NCBI GenBank assembly: GCA_002713215.1
Contig: PAVO01000019.1
Coordinates: forward strand, 248,001-312,000
Reading direction: 5' to 3'
Length of the DNA: 64,000 nt
Origin: Crocinitomicaceae bacterium
Lineage (GTDB): Bacteria; Bacteroidota; Bacteroidia; Flavobacteriales_G; Salibacteraceae
Both the position numbers and the translations under genes were made by a program. The notes below the pieces were generated by a model that saw nothing but the letters and a program-made list of their open reading frames with translations, did no database searches and was not told where the DNA came from. This document shows positions 17,990 to 27,450 of this stretch, one piece after another; positions within the stretch are counted from its first letter, which is position 1, and each line of letters begins with the position of its first letter.

Positions 17990-19258
17990 ATGCTTTTGAT
18001 TTCAAACATTAGAGAAAACCACGAAGAAATTGTTCAACGAATGAAGTTGAGAAACGTAGACGTTGAGCATGTAGTAGAAAAGATACTTGCCGTTGACAAA
18101 AGAAAGCGGGAAGTACAAAAACGTTATGAGGATAATCAGCATGCCATCCACATAAGTTCAAAAGAAATTGGTGATTTATTTAAGGCTGGTAACAAGGAAG
18201 AAGGAAATGCACTAAGAGAAAAAGCAGGATCACTGAAGGAAGACAACAAGCTGCTTCACGAAGAAGTAAACCGTCTGGATGAAGAGTTGTTGGAACTAAT
18301 GTATCAGATTCCAAATGTTCCTCACGAATCTATCGCTCCGGGTAAAGACGATTCCGATAATGTGGAGATTAGTAAATGGGGAGAAAAACCAAACCTCAGC
18401 CAAAATAAGGAACACTGGGTGTTAGCCCGCGAATACGGTATAATTGATTGGGAGCTTGGCGTAAAAATAACCGGGGCAGGTTTTCCTGTTTATCGGGGCA
18501 AAGGGGCAAAATTACAGCGAGCCCTTGTTCAATTCTTTTTAGATGAAGCTGAAGATCATGGGTATGAAGAAATTAATCCTCCTTTTTTAATCAATGAAGC
18601 AAGTGGATATGGTACGGGGCAGCTGCCTGATAAAGATGGGCAAATGTACCATACCGAAAGAGACCACTTATATTTAATCCCCACTGCCGAAGTACCTATA
18701 ACTAATATTTATAGAGACACTATAATTAAAGAAGCAGATTTTCCGTTAAAGAATGTGGCATTTTCACCATGCTTTAGAAGAGAGGCCGGAAGTTATGGAA
18801 AGGATGTAAGAGGATTAAACCGATTGCATCAATTTGAGAAGGTGGAAATAGTCCAAATCGTTCATCCTAACAAATCTTTTGAAATTTTAGAAGAAATGGT
18901 GACCCATGTTAAAGGATTATTGGAGAAATTGGGCCTCCATTATCGGGTGGTCCGATTGTGTGGTGGAGATTTAGGTTTTGCGTCAGCTTTAACCTATGAC
19001 TTTGAAGTCTGGAGTGCGGCTCAAGAGCGTTGGTTGGAAGTAAGTTCGGTGAGTAACTTTGCTTCTTTTCAGGCAAATAGAATGAAATGCCGATTTAAGG
19101 ATAGCAATGGAAAAACTCAATTGGTACATACATTGAATGGAAGTGCAATGGCTTTACCAAGAATTATGGCAGCAATTATTGAAAATTATCAGACTGAAGA
19201 GGGAATTGTAATTCCAGAATGCATTCAGAAGTATTTAAAATTTGATATACTGAATTAA
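17990..19258 (+). CDS. serS: Seryl-tRNA synthetase
   Basis: Charges tRNA-Ser (and tRNA-Sec where present) with serine. At 422 residues the length is normal. The N-terminal coiled-coil arm spans about 25-110. Class II motifs follow: TAEVPITN near 232, motif 2 FSPCFRREAGSYGKD near 259-273 and motif 3 NGSAMALPRIMAAIIENYQ near 384-402, with the conserved Arg in PRI. It starts 45 bp after the rpmA terminator; a lipoprotein gene follows 8 bp after its stop and may be co-transcribed. Confidence 0.97.
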   Translation: MLLISNIRENHEEIVQRMKLRNVDVEHVVEKILAVDKRKREVQKRYEDNQHAIHISSKEIGDLFKAGNKEEGNALREKAGSLKEDNKLLHEEVNRLDEELLELMYQIPNVPHESIAPGKDDSDNVEISKWGEKPNLSQNKEHWVLAREYGIIDWELGVKITGAGFPVYRGKGAKLQRALVQFFLDEAEDHGYEEINPPFLINEASGYGTGQLPDKDGQMYHTERDHLYLIPTAEVPITNIYRDTIIKEADFPLKNVAFSPCFRREAGSYGKDVRGLNRLHQFEKVEIVQIVHPNKSFEILEEMVTHVKGLLEKLGLHYRVVRLCGGDLGFASALTYDFEVWSAAQERWLEVSSVSNFASFQANRMKCRFKDSNGKTQLVHTLNGSAMALPRIMAAIIENYQTEEGIVIPECIQKYLKFDILN

Positions 19259-19266
19259 TATTAATA

Positions 19267-19809
19267 ATGAAAAAATTTATAGCTCTTATATTAGCAGGTG
19301 CATTGATGGGTTGCAGTTCTAACCCAAATGAGGAGTCCATTAAAATAGTTGATTCACTTTTAGTTAAGGTTAAACAAGCGGACGAAGAGCTTTCGTCAGT
19401 GAACATTAATGGAATAACCTCCTATGTTGATACCATAACCTTTGATGTAAAGTTTATTCAACAGGAGTATAAGGATACGATGACGTTGGACTTAGCAACC
19501 AAGGTCGATGTTTATCACCGTTTGGTTAAATCGATTTACAAGTTTGAAAAAAACTATAATGCGCAAAAGGACGATATAGCATACAGTAAAAAGCAGTTGC
19601 TAAACCTAAAATCGGATCTCAATAGTGGTGTAATGGACTCAGGTTTATTGGCCATGTATTTACCTGCGGAGACCGAAGCTGTTAACCGTTTATTGGAAAG
19701 TAATAGCAGTTTGAAAATTTGGTTTGAAAATATTGAAAGTGGTTATTCAAGCCGTCGACCTTCTATTGATTCATTAATTCAGGTAATTAAAGAAGAAGAA
19801 GGGTATTAA
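19267..19809 (+). CDS. Putative lipoprotein, unknown function
   Basis: 180 residues. A lipoprotein signal is clear: KKFIALILAGALMGCSS with the lipobox LMGC and acylated Cys at 16. The mature part is polar and mostly helical in composition, possibly coiled coil, with no recognised domain. The stop overlaps the start of the next gene as TAATG, so it is coupled to the TPR protein. The two may act together in the periplasm; this is inference from the overlap. Confidence 0.75.
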   Translation: MKKFIALILAGALMGCSSNPNEESIKIVDSLLVKVKQADEELSSVNINGITSYVDTITFDVKFIQQEYKDTMTLDLATKVDVYHRLVKSIYKFEKNYNAQKDDIAYSKKQLLNLKSDLNSGVMDSGLLAMYLPAETEAVNRLLESNSSLKIWFENIESGYSSRRPSIDSLIQVIKEEEGY

Positions 19810-21635
19810 TGAAATGGTTATTGGGCATAGGATTGTATCTGATGGTGCTGGGTTTACCAGTAACAACCTATTCCCAGGCAACAACCGATAGTCAGCTAGC
19901 TGCCCACTACTATCAAAACAAGGAATATGATAAAGCAGCTATGTATTACAAGCGGCTTTATTACAATGACCATTCTACTTTTCACTATAACTATTTCCTT
20001 AAGTGCTTGTTGATTCTGGAAGACTATGATGTTGCCGAAAAATTGGTAAAAGGACATTCAAGAATAAATCCGCAAGACTACAAAGTACGTGTTGATTTGG
20101 GGGTTGTTTATACCAAACAAGGCAACGAGAAACAGGCAAAAAAAGAATATCGAAAACTAATCGATAAAGCCATTCCGGCCTATCAACCCATCAATGAACT
20201 GGCCATGGCCTTTGTAAATATTGAAGAATATGAACTAGCTCTCCTAACCTACAAAAAGGGAGCGACTTCTATGCAGGGAAATTACCCTTTTAATATTGAG
20301 TTAGCCGAGGTTTATGCTCAAATGGGGGATTATGATAACATGGTTGCTCAGTTGTTGGGAATGCTTGAAATAAATCCAGGCTACCTGGGTGCGGTCCAAA
20401 GCTCCTTAACCAAATATGCCTCTTATGAAAAGGATACACCACAAAATAGAGCCCTTAAAAGTGAATTAATCCGAAAAATAAACCAGCATCCAAATCAGAC
20501 TCTTTACTCCGAGCTGTTGCTTTGGTTGTACCAGCAGGAAGGAAATTGGAAGGGTGCGTATATACAAACAAAATCACTGGATAAAAGAAAAAGAGTACAG
20601 GGCCAGCTTGTTTTTGCATTAGGAGAAACCTTGCTAAATAATGAACAATACGATTTGGCAATTGAGGCCAGCCAGTATGTAATTGACTTGGGAAGGGATA
20701 AGCCATTTTACATTGATGCCCGGGTTCTTATTTTAGAAAGTAGAAATCAAAAAATCACCCGACAGGGGAATTATTCTACCGAAGATGTACTCCTATTGCT
20801 TAACGATTACAACCAAACGCTCGATGAACTTGGAAAAAATGTGAGTACCGTAAGCCTGTTAAAAGAAAAAGGCAGTATCCAGGCATTTTATCAGCATGAA
20901 CTGGATTCAGCGCTAAATACCTTTGAAGAAGCATTGGAAATTCCGGGCGTGAACGAACAGGATCGAGCCTATATAAAACTTGAATACGGAGATGCGCTTT
21001 TAGCTGCAGGATATATATGGGATGCTTCCCTGGCTTATGGTCAGGTTGATAAGGCGTTTAAATATGACCGATTGGGAGAAATTGCCAAGTATAAAGGAGC
21101 AAGAATAAATTTCTATACAGGAAACTTTTCTTTGGCCAAAGCACAACTTGATGTACTTAAAGGGTCAACATCGAAATTGATAGCCAATGATGCAATGCAA
21201 TTATCAATTCTAATTACTGATAACTCAACGGTAGATACAACAACTAAACCCATTAAATTATACGCCGATGCTGACCTGTTGATTTTACAAAACAAAGTCG
21301 ATGAAGCGGTGATAAAATTAGACTCGATTGATAACCAATATCCTGGTCATGCATTGGCGGATGATATTCTTTACCTGAGGTATGAAATAGCGTTTAAAAA
21401 GCAAGACTATAAAGGTGCAGCTCAATTTTTGGAGAGCATTGTAGCCGCCTATAGCTATGATATACTGGCCGATAAGGCCATTTTTAAGTTGGCAGAGCTT
21501 AACGAACATCAATTTGCGGATCATGAAAAAGCCAAGGAATTGTACCAGGTAATCCTGTTGGATTACAAGGATAGCTTATATGCCACTGAAGCAAGAAAGC
21601 GCTATAGAAAACTCAGAGGAGATCAAATTAATTAA
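19809..21635 (+). CDS. Secreted/periplasmic TPR-repeat protein
   Basis: 608 residues with a signal peptide at about 1-24 (LLGIGLYLMVLGLPVTTYSQ). Helical tetratricopeptide-type repeats run through nearly the whole mature protein; clear examples are AAHYYQNKEYDKAAMYYKRL, the ELAEVYAQMGDYDNM region and, at the C-terminus, FKLAELNEHQFADHEKAKEL. TPR arrays mediate protein-protein binding. No catalytic motif is seen. It is coupled to the lipoprotein upstream and followed 2 bp later by the DUF4286 gene. Confidence 0.85.
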   Translation: MKWLLGIGLYLMVLGLPVTTYSQATTDSQLAAHYYQNKEYDKAAMYYKRLYYNDHSTFHYNYFLKCLLILEDYDVAEKLVKGHSRINPQDYKVRVDLGVVYTKQGNEKQAKKEYRKLIDKAIPAYQPINELAMAFVNIEEYELALLTYKKGATSMQGNYPFNIELAEVYAQMGDYDNMVAQLLGMLEINPGYLGAVQSSLTKYASYEKDTPQNRALKSELIRKINQHPNQTLYSELLLWLYQQEGNWKGAYIQTKSLDKRKRVQGQLVFALGETLLNNEQYDLAIEASQYVIDLGRDKPFYIDARVLILESRNQKITRQGNYSTEDVLLLLNDYNQTLDELGKNVSTVSLLKEKGSIQAFYQHELDSALNTFEEALEIPGVNEQDRAYIKLEYGDALLAAGYIWDASLAYGQVDKAFKYDRLGEIAKYKGARINFYTGNFSLAKAQLDVLKGSTSKLIANDAMQLSILITDNSTVDTTTKPIKLYADADLLILQNKVDEAVIKLDSIDNQYPGHALADDILYLRYEIAFKKQDYKGAAQFLESIVAAYSYDILADKAIFKLAELNEHQFADHEKAKELYQVILLDYKDSLYATEARKRYRKLRGDQIN

Positions 21636-21637
21636 GA

Positions 21638-21937
21638 ATGATAGTTTACAACGTAACCGTTAAAATCGAGCATTCAATTCATGACGAATGGCTTGCCTGG
21701 ATGAAAGAAGTACACATTCCGGATGTTCTTAACACCGGGCTTTTCGAAGACAACAAAATGATGAAGGTACTTGTTGACGAAGAAGACGGAGTAACCTATT
21801 CCATCCAATACCGCACTACATCTTGGGAGAAACTGGACGAATATCAAAAAAACCATGCACCTTCATTGCAAAAGGAACATACCAGCCGCTACGAAGGAAA
21901 ATTTGTAGCATTTAGGACGCTGTTGGAAGAGGTATAA
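21638..21937 (+). CDS. DUF4286 family protein
   Basis: 99 residues, a small soluble ferredoxin-like or ABM-like protein. The order IVYNVTVKIEHSIHDEWLAW, HIPDVLNTGLF and YEGKFVAFRTLLEEV matches the DUF4286 family, which is common in Bacteroidota and often lies next to rsmA. Function is unknown. The stop overlaps the rsmA start as TAATG. Confidence 0.82.
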   Translation: MIVYNVTVKIEHSIHDEWLAWMKEVHIPDVLNTGLFEDNKMMKVLVDEEDGVTYSIQYRTTSWEKLDEYQKNHAPSLQKEHTSRYEGKFVAFRTLLEEV

Positions 21938-22704
21938 TGGGAGTTAGGCCAAAAAAGCACCTCGGCCAGCATTTTTTGACCGACGATTCCATTTCTTTCC
22001 GAATTGCTGATGCTTTAAATTGTGGTTCAAACGACCTGGTTCTTGAAATTGGGCCTGGAACGGGTGTATTAACCCGATTCTTAATCGAAGAAGATTATAA
22101 GCTCAACCTCTGCGAAATTGATAATGAATCGGTAGAATACCTGAATGAGCATTATCCTGAATTGAAGAACCGTATTCTTAATGAGGATTTTCTTAAGATC
22201 GATTTATGGGATCGTTTCAAACAACCCATTCACATCATTGGCAATTTCCCCTATAATATCTCAACTCAAATTCTATTCAAAGTATACGACAACAAGGATG
22301 TTGTTCCCCAGGTTGTCGGAATGTTTCAAAAAGAGGTAGCCAAAAGAATTGCATCTGGTCCGGGAAATAAACAATATGGAATCTTAAGTGTTTTGCTTCA
22401 GGCATTTTATAAAATAGACTATTTGTTCTCCGTTCCTCCCGGATCCTTTTATCCTCCCCCGAAGGTAGAATCAGGTGTGATTAAATTAGTAAGAAACCAA
22501 GTCGAAGACCTTAAATGCTCAACTCCTTTTTTTAAAACAGTTGTAAAAACTGCTTTTAATCAGAGGAGAAAGACACTCCGGAACGCACTAAAACCATTAC
22601 TGGTTGATAAAAACAAGGACGATATTCCGTTCCTTGATAAAAGAGCCGAACAGCTTTCCGTTCATCAGTTTGAAGAGCTTGCCGCATTGTTGGAAAAGTC
22701 ATAG
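21937..22704 (+). CDS. rsmA: 16S rRNA dimethyladenosine transferase
   Basis: Dimethylates two adjacent adenines near the 3' end of 16S rRNA during 30S maturation (KsgA). The 255-residue protein shows KKHLGQHFLTD at the N-terminus, the SAM motif LEIGPGTGVLT near residues 38-48, the catalytic NFPYNIS near 104-110 and the C-terminal NQRRKTLRNALK. Length is normal. Coupled by TAATG to the DUF4286 gene. Confidence 0.97.
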   Translation: MGVRPKKHLGQHFLTDDSISFRIADALNCGSNDLVLEIGPGTGVLTRFLIEEDYKLNLCEIDNESVEYLNEHYPELKNRILNEDFLKIDLWDRFKQPIHIIGNFPYNISTQILFKVYDNKDVVPQVVGMFQKEVAKRIASGPGNKQYGILSVLLQAFYKIDYLFSVPPGSFYPPPKVESGVIKLVRNQVEDLKCSTPFFKTVVKTAFNQRRKTLRNALKPLLVDKNKDDIPFLDKRAEQLSVHQFEELAALLEKS

Positions 22705-22721
22705 CAGAAATTTTACATTTG
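22690..22721 (+). promoter_or_regulatory. Candidate promoter of mgtE
   Basis: TTG at 22690-22692, 21 nt, then TACATTTG at 22714-22721, a good match to the Bacteroidota consensus. It overlaps the end of rsmA. The leader then carries a small imperfect hairpin (CTAA with TTAG) before the ATG at 22765. Confidence 0.55.
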
Positions 22722-22764
22722 CGATCTAAGAGGCTAAGCGTCTTTTAGCTTGATTTGTAGGATT

Positions 22765-24120
22765 ATGCAATTTGAACTCACCAGGGAATTTATCACTGAG
22801 CTTAAAGAAGCGATTGACTCTTCTGATGAGATTCGTATTCTTGATCTAATAGGTGAGCTACATCCTGCTGATATAGCGGAAATATTAAATGACCTACCTT
22901 CTCAACAGGCCAAGCGGTTGCTGCAATATGTAGATGCTGAAAAAGCATCTGAAGCTGTAGCGGACTTGGATGAAGAGGATCAAAGGCAAATCCTGGAAGA
23001 GTATTCGCCTACCGAGATTGCCGAAACATTTATTGAGAATCTGGATTCCGATGATGCGGTGGATCTTCTCCAGGAACTTCCGGAGGAGAAGAAGGAGGAG
23101 GTTATTGGATTGCTTGATGATTTACAGCAAGCAGGTGATATTGTGGACCTTCTCAATTATGAAGAAGGTACAGCCGGTGCAATTATGGCCAAGGAATTGG
23201 TTTCAATTGATTCCAACTTATCGGTTAAGGATGCATTGGTAGAGCTACGAAAGCAAGCCGATGAGGTTGAACAGATTTATACGGTTTACGTTATCGATAA
23301 CAATCAGCGACTATTGGGCCGATTATCCTTAAAAAAGTTACTTGTATCTAAGACCAACGCCAAGATCGAGAACCTCTATGTTCACGGAATTAAGTCGGTA
23401 AAGGCAACTGATAACCAGGAGGAGGTTGCGCATATTATGAAGAAATATGACCTGGTGGCTCTTCCGGTAGTTGATGATCTGGGAAGGCTTGTGGGTAGGA
23501 TTACTATTGACGATGCTGTTGATGTTCTTTCGGAGGAAGCAGAAAAAGATTATCAAATGGCGTCCGGGCTATCAGAAGATATTGAATCGACAGACAGCGT
23601 TTGGATGATTACCCGAGCCCGATTGCCGTGGTTAATTCTTGGACTACTAGGAGGGATTCTTGGAGCCCGGGTTATTGCCATTTATGAAAGTGAACTTCAC
23701 GTATACCCCGAGATGGCCTTTTTTATTCCATTAGTTGCTGCAATGGCCGGTAATGTTGGAGTTCAGTCTTCAGCGATAGTGGTAAAGGGGTTGGCAAATA
23801 ACACCTTGGGATTAGGAGGTCTGGGCCAACAATTATTCAAGGAATTTACGGTGGCCCTGATTAATGCAGCAGTCTGTTCTGTAATGTTATTCATATACAA
23901 TACAGTATATAGTAGTTCAAACGAGTTGAGCTATACAGTCAGTTTGGCGCTATTGGCCGTAATTGTTTTTGCGGCACTTTTTGGAACCCTGGTGCCTATG
24001 GTACTGGACAAGTATAAGGTTGATCCGGCTTTGGCAACAGGACCATTCATTACCACGGTTAACGATATTACCGGCCTCCTCATTTATTTTGCCATTGGTA
24101 GGATGATGTATGGAATGTAA
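22765..24120 (+). CDS. mgtE: MgtE-type magnesium transporter
   Basis: Inner-membrane Mg2+ channel gated by cytoplasmic Mg2+. The ATG at 22765 is preferred over an upstream TTG at 22750, because MQFELTREF begins the domain. Order: MgtE N-domain of acidic helical repeats (about 10-125), two CBS domains (about 130-250), a connecting helix, then five membrane helices with the signature LVAAMAGNVGVQSSAIV near residue 325 and the pore region GPFITTVNDITG. Length of 451 residues is normal. Confidence 0.95.
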   Translation: MQFELTREFITELKEAIDSSDEIRILDLIGELHPADIAEILNDLPSQQAKRLLQYVDAEKASEAVADLDEEDQRQILEEYSPTEIAETFIENLDSDDAVDLLQELPEEKKEEVIGLLDDLQQAGDIVDLLNYEEGTAGAIMAKELVSIDSNLSVKDALVELRKQADEVEQIYTVYVIDNNQRLLGRLSLKKLLVSKTNAKIENLYVHGIKSVKATDNQEEVAHIMKKYDLVALPVVDDLGRLVGRITIDDAVDVLSEEAEKDYQMASGLSEDIESTDSVWMITRARLPWLILGLLGGILGARVIAIYESELHVYPEMAFFIPLVAAMAGNVGVQSSAIVVKGLANNTLGLGGLGQQLFKEFTVALINAAVCSVMLFIYNTVYSSSNELSYTVSLALLAVIVFAALFGTLVPMVLDKYKVDPALATGPFITTVNDITGLLIYFAIGRMMYGM

Positions 24121-24132
24121 AATACTAGTATC

Positions 24133-24678
24133 ATGTCAAAACCTTCGGTAATTGCTGTCTGTAAAAGTGGAAGCCATTCTATGGCTAAACCAAATGTGGG
24201 AAGCATTGAACTAATTAAAGGGATTGGTATTAAGGGTGATGTTCATAGTGGTACTGAAGTGAAGCATCGTTATTTAGCAAGAAAGGATCCCCATAAGGAG
24301 AATTTAAGACAGGTTCATCTAATCCACACGGAACTCTACAAAGAGTTAGGAGAAAAGGGATTTCATATTTCACACGGTGAAATGGGAGAAAACATTACTA
24401 CTCAGGGAATAGACCTTTTGAATTTGCCTAGGAATACCATTCTTAGAATTGGGGACGATTGCAAATTAAAAGTTACCGGGCTTCGAAATCCTTGTAATCA
24501 ATTAAATGGTATTCAACAGGGTTTAATGCAAGCCGTTTTGGGTGCTGATAAGAAGGGGAATTTAATCCGAAAAGCGGGTATTATGTCGGTGGTGGTTAAT
24601 GGAGGAATAATTAAACCAGGGGATAGAATTAACATCGATTTACCCAATCAACCTTTTGAGCCATTGGAACCAGTGTAA
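24133..24678 (+). CDS. MOSC domain protein
   Basis: 181 residues comprising one MOSC domain, the sulfur-carrier fold of molybdenum cofactor sulfurase C-termini. Visible are GIKGDVHSG, MGENITTQGIDLLNL and the conserved Cys in TGLRNPCNQLNGIQ, which in relatives carries or receives sulfur. There is no N-terminal beta-barrel or ferredoxin, so this is the YiiM-like short type. It starts 12 bp after mgtE and converges on the alpha/beta hydrolase. Substrate unknown. Confidence 0.88.
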   Translation: MSKPSVIAVCKSGSHSMAKPNVGSIELIKGIGIKGDVHSGTEVKHRYLARKDPHKENLRQVHLIHTELYKELGEKGFHISHGEMGENITTQGIDLLNLPRNTILRIGDDCKLKVTGLRNPCNQLNGIQQGLMQAVLGADKKGNLIRKAGIMSVVVNGGIIKPGDRINIDLPNQPFEPLEPV

Positions 24679-24711
24679 CTAAAAATGAATCAAAACAGAA
24701 TTATTCTTAAC

Positions 24712-25599
24712 CTAGGAATTTTTGGCCTTCGCCTGATCCTCTTCTATATCCTTTAGTGTCTCCTCTAATATTTGATTAAAGCGCTCGGGCTTTTCTATCA
24801 TTGGATAATGACCTACCTGGTCCATAAAACGGATGCTGTACCCTAAGGGACAGGCTACTCCCAATGCCGCAGTATCCGTTGGCCAATAGCTACTATTGAT
24901 TATGTGAATTGGTGCAACCATTTGTTTTAAAAACCGGATATCCTCCTGATAATCGGTGTACAATAGTTTTAGAATTGGAATGGCAACCTTTGGATCGGCA
25001 GCCTTTACATCCTTAATTACCCGATTGCGCACTTCAGCCGAGGTAAATGGAGCAAATAGAAAGTCGTTGGCATAAAGTTCAGCAGTAATACCAAAATTCC
25101 GATCCATTAATTCAAAGAAACGATCAGCTTCTTGTTGAATTGAATCGTTAAATTCAAGATCTACATCCTTAAAGTTTTCTACTCCAATTAGGGCCTTTAT
25201 TTTCTTGGGCTCCATTCTTGCCGCACGAACGATCACTTCTTCTGAAATAGAGTGACCAATTAAGACCACATCTTTTAGGTTCAGCTCATTAATGACAGCC
25301 GTAACATCCCGGGCAAAATTGACAGGAGTCCAGTTTCTTCTTATAGAACCGGACATTCCATGACCCGCTAAATCAATGGTAATTACTTTGTGTTTACCCT
25401 TAAAATACTCTACCTGATTGTCCCAATAGCTCTTATTGGTACACCAACCATGTACAAAAACAAGAGCGGGAGCACCGCGCCCGCTCTCTGAGTAAGATAT
25501 TGATGTATTGTCAAACGAAATTGCAGTATTGGGATCTCCACCACAAGAGACCATAAACAGTGCCCATAGAAGGGCAACTCCTGCAAGTTGGTTTTTCAC
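24712..25599 (-). CDS. Alpha/beta hydrolase lipoprotein with altered nucleophile elbow
   Basis: 295 residues. Lipoprotein signal with lipobox ending FMVSC (Cys at 19), then an alpha/beta hydrolase fold: FVHGWCTNKSYW (oxyanion region), VITIDLAGHGMSG, nucleophile elbow GHSISE near 117-122 and a C-terminal VGHYPMIEKPERF with the catalytic His. The usual GxSxG elbow is GHSIS here, with the second glycine replaced by serine; the nucleophile Ser itself is kept. It is anchored in a membrane and probably faces the periplasm. Substrate unknown. It lies 4 bp after the DUF2911 gene, likely one operon. Confidence 0.85.
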   Translation of the reverse strand: MKNQLAGVALLWALFMVSCGGDPNTAISFDNTSISYSESGRGAPALVFVHGWCTNKSYWDNQVEYFKGKHKVITIDLAGHGMSGSIRRNWTPVNFARDVTAVINELNLKDVVLIGHSISEEVIVRAARMEPKKIKALIGVENFKDVDLEFNDSIQQEADRFFELMDRNFGITAELYANDFLFAPFTSAEVRNRVIKDVKAADPKVAIPILKLLYTDYQEDIRFLKQMVAPIHIINSSYWPTDTAALGVACPLGYSIRFMDQVGHYPMIEKPERFNQILEETLKDIEEDQAKAKNS

Positions 25600-25603
25600 G
25601 CTT

Positions 25604-26461
25604 TTATTTACCGCCTTTTAGTTCTTTTAGAAGAGCTTCATTCTTCTTTACGTATTCGTCGTACTCTGCCTTAATCGAGAGTTCCTTAGACCTTTCTGCG
25701 GCTTTAATGGCTTCAGCTTTTTTTCCGGCTTTCGCATAAATAAGCGCTTGCCAGTGAACAACCCAGAATTTTGGTTTTTCCTGATCCATTTCAACCGATT
25801 TTGTAATCCAGGTAACCGCTTGTTTTATATCTTTATCGTTGTTATAATAGTATTTGGCAGCTGCATAATAATCACGCGAACTGACCCCAGCCATGGTTTT
25901 ATCGATCATATTCATTACTTCACTGTCCACATCGACAGTAACTGAAAAAGAAACCGATGTGTTTTCCCAAAGCATTTGAACGTTTAGCGAATTGTCCTTT
26001 ACATCGGTGAAGTTAAAAGTGAAAGTTTCAACTTTCTCTGAATAGGATGTTGGTTTAACCGTGATTCGAAGGGCATCTTCTTCCTGCTTGTAATTGGGAG
26101 GCCTGGTAGCGGAGTTATTTGAGAAGATTATAGTCCATTCATCTTTTCCAGGAATAGTAAGTATGGCATATTTACCTGCTTTCAAATCTTGACCTTCAAC
26201 CTTTACATCACTGGAAAACTTAATGGTAGTGGCTGCATTTGCACCGGTTCTCCACATTTTGTCAAAGGGTACCAACCCACCATAAATGGTTCTTCCTTTT
26301 ATTCCTGGCCTGGAGTATTTGATCGAAACTTTTGAGAGTCCCAGGTCTTGTCTAACAGTCGCTCCCGGACTTGGAGCCGGTGTTTTTATCTGGGCAAAAA
26401 CAGCGGTAGAAAAAAGCATTGAAAGTAGAATAGTGGTACTTACGGATAATATAGATTTCAT
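25604..26461 (-). CDS. DUF2911 family secreted protein with C-terminal TPR-like part
   Basis: 285 residues from the ATG at 26461; a longer start is possible, but this one begins the signal peptide MKSILSVSTTILL...AVFAQ. A DUF2911 domain follows (PSPGATVRQDLGLSKVSIKY, GLVPFDKMWRTGANAATT, YAILTIPGKDEWTIIFSN). The last 110 residues are helical, with KAGKKAEAIKAAERSKELS resembling a TPR unit. DUF2911 proteins are frequent in Bacteroidota; function unknown. It is upstream of the hydrolase in the same unit and 11 bp after the dehydratase gene's end. Confidence 0.85.
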   Translation of the reverse strand: MKSILSVSTTILLSMLFSTAVFAQIKTPAPSPGATVRQDLGLSKVSIKYSRPGIKGRTIYGGLVPFDKMWRTGANAATTIKFSSDVKVEGQDLKAGKYAILTIPGKDEWTIIFSNNSATRPPNYKQEEDALRITVKPTSYSEKVETFTFNFTDVKDNSLNVQMLWENTSVSFSVTVDVDSEVMNMIDKTMAGVSSRDYYAAAKYYYNNDKDIKQAVTWITKSVEMDQEKPKFWVVHWQALIYAKAGKKAEAIKAAERSKELSIKAEYDEYVKKNEALLKELKGGK

Positions 26462-26493
26462 AACGAATTTTATTTTATACAAGGGTACGAAAA

Positions 26494-27432
26494 TTAGAAA
26501 TAAGATTTACCTAAATCAATGTTTCCACCACTAAGAATTATTCCAACCTTCCTATGATTAAATTGGCTTTTGTTTTTAATAAGTGCGGCAAGGGGTACAG
26601 CAGCCGAAGGTTCAATTATAAGTTTCATTCGTTCCCAGATTAGCCGCATGGCGGTTATAATTTCACTATCATCAACCGTAAGTATGTCCTTAACATGCTC
26701 TTGAATTATAGGGAAATTGGTTGTCCCAAGTGATGTCAACAGGCCATCAGCTATTGTGTCAGGTTGAACAGAAGGAATTAATTCACCCGCATCAAAACTT
26801 TGTTTTGCGTCATCGGCTCCAGAGGGCTCGGAGCCAAATACTTTAACATTGTTCCCAAAGAGAAGGGCAGAAAGCGCCGTCCCCGCCAATAGACCGCCGC
26901 CACCTACCGGGCAAATGATGGTGTCTAAACCGGGATATGATTCCACTAATTCTTTTGCGGCAGTTGCTTGTCCGGTAATAATAAATTCATGATCGTAAGG
27001 AGGAACGAATACGGCATTTGTTTCCGTTTGGATATTGTTTAAAGTTGTTTCTCTGGCTTTTAGATTGGGTTCGCAAAAAGTAATTTTAGCTCCGTAGGAC
27101 TTAACGGCATCAATTTTAACCAGGGGTGCATTTTTGGGCATAACAATGTAAGCTGTGGTACCAAGGGTTTTAGCTGCTAATGCTACAGCCTGAGCATGAT
27201 TACCGGAACTATGCGTACATAATCCCTTGCTTCTTAACGATTCTGGAGTTTGGAGGGCAAAATTGAAGGCCCCGCGTGCCTTAAAGGCTCCTACTTTCTG
27301 AAAATTCTCACATTTAAAATAGACCTCCGAATCGAGGAGGGAATTTAGCTGGGAGGAGCTTAATACAGGTGTATTATGCACATAGGGTTTAATTCTGGTA
27401 GCAGCTAATTCTATGTCCTTTTTTGAAATCAT
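26494..27432 (-). CDS. PLP-dependent threonine/serine dehydratase or serine racemase-like enzyme
   Basis: 312 residues of the fold-type II PLP family. Lys51 in FKARGA forms the Schiff base, SGNHAQAVALAAK binds substrate carboxylate and PLP, and PVGGGGLLAGTALS holds the phosphate. There is no C-terminal ACT regulatory domain, so it is not the biosynthetic IlvA. Likely reactions are threonine to 2-oxobutyrate, serine to pyruvate, or serine racemisation; sequence alone does not decide. A 133-bp inverted-repeat element lies just upstream of its start. Confidence 0.88.
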   Translation of the reverse strand: MISKKDIELAATRIKPYVHNTPVLSSSQLNSLLDSEVYFKCENFQKVGAFKARGAFNFALQTPESLRSKGLCTHSSGNHAQAVALAAKTLGTTAYIVMPKNAPLVKIDAVKSYGAKITFCEPNLKARETTLNNIQTETNAVFVPPYDHEFIITGQATAAKELVESYPGLDTIICPVGGGGLLAGTALSALLFGNNVKVFGSEPSGADDAKQSFDAGELIPSVQPDTIADGLLTSLGTTNFPIIQEHVKDILTVDDSEIITAMRLIWERMKLIIEPSAAVPLAALIKNKSQFNHRKVGIILSGGNIDLGKSYF

Positions 27433-27450
27433 TGAGAAAAAAACACGGTG

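Noticed and set aside
22722-22764. Possible Mg2+ riboswitch before mgtE
   Set aside because: Leader is about 40 nt with only a weak hairpin, too short for an M-box.
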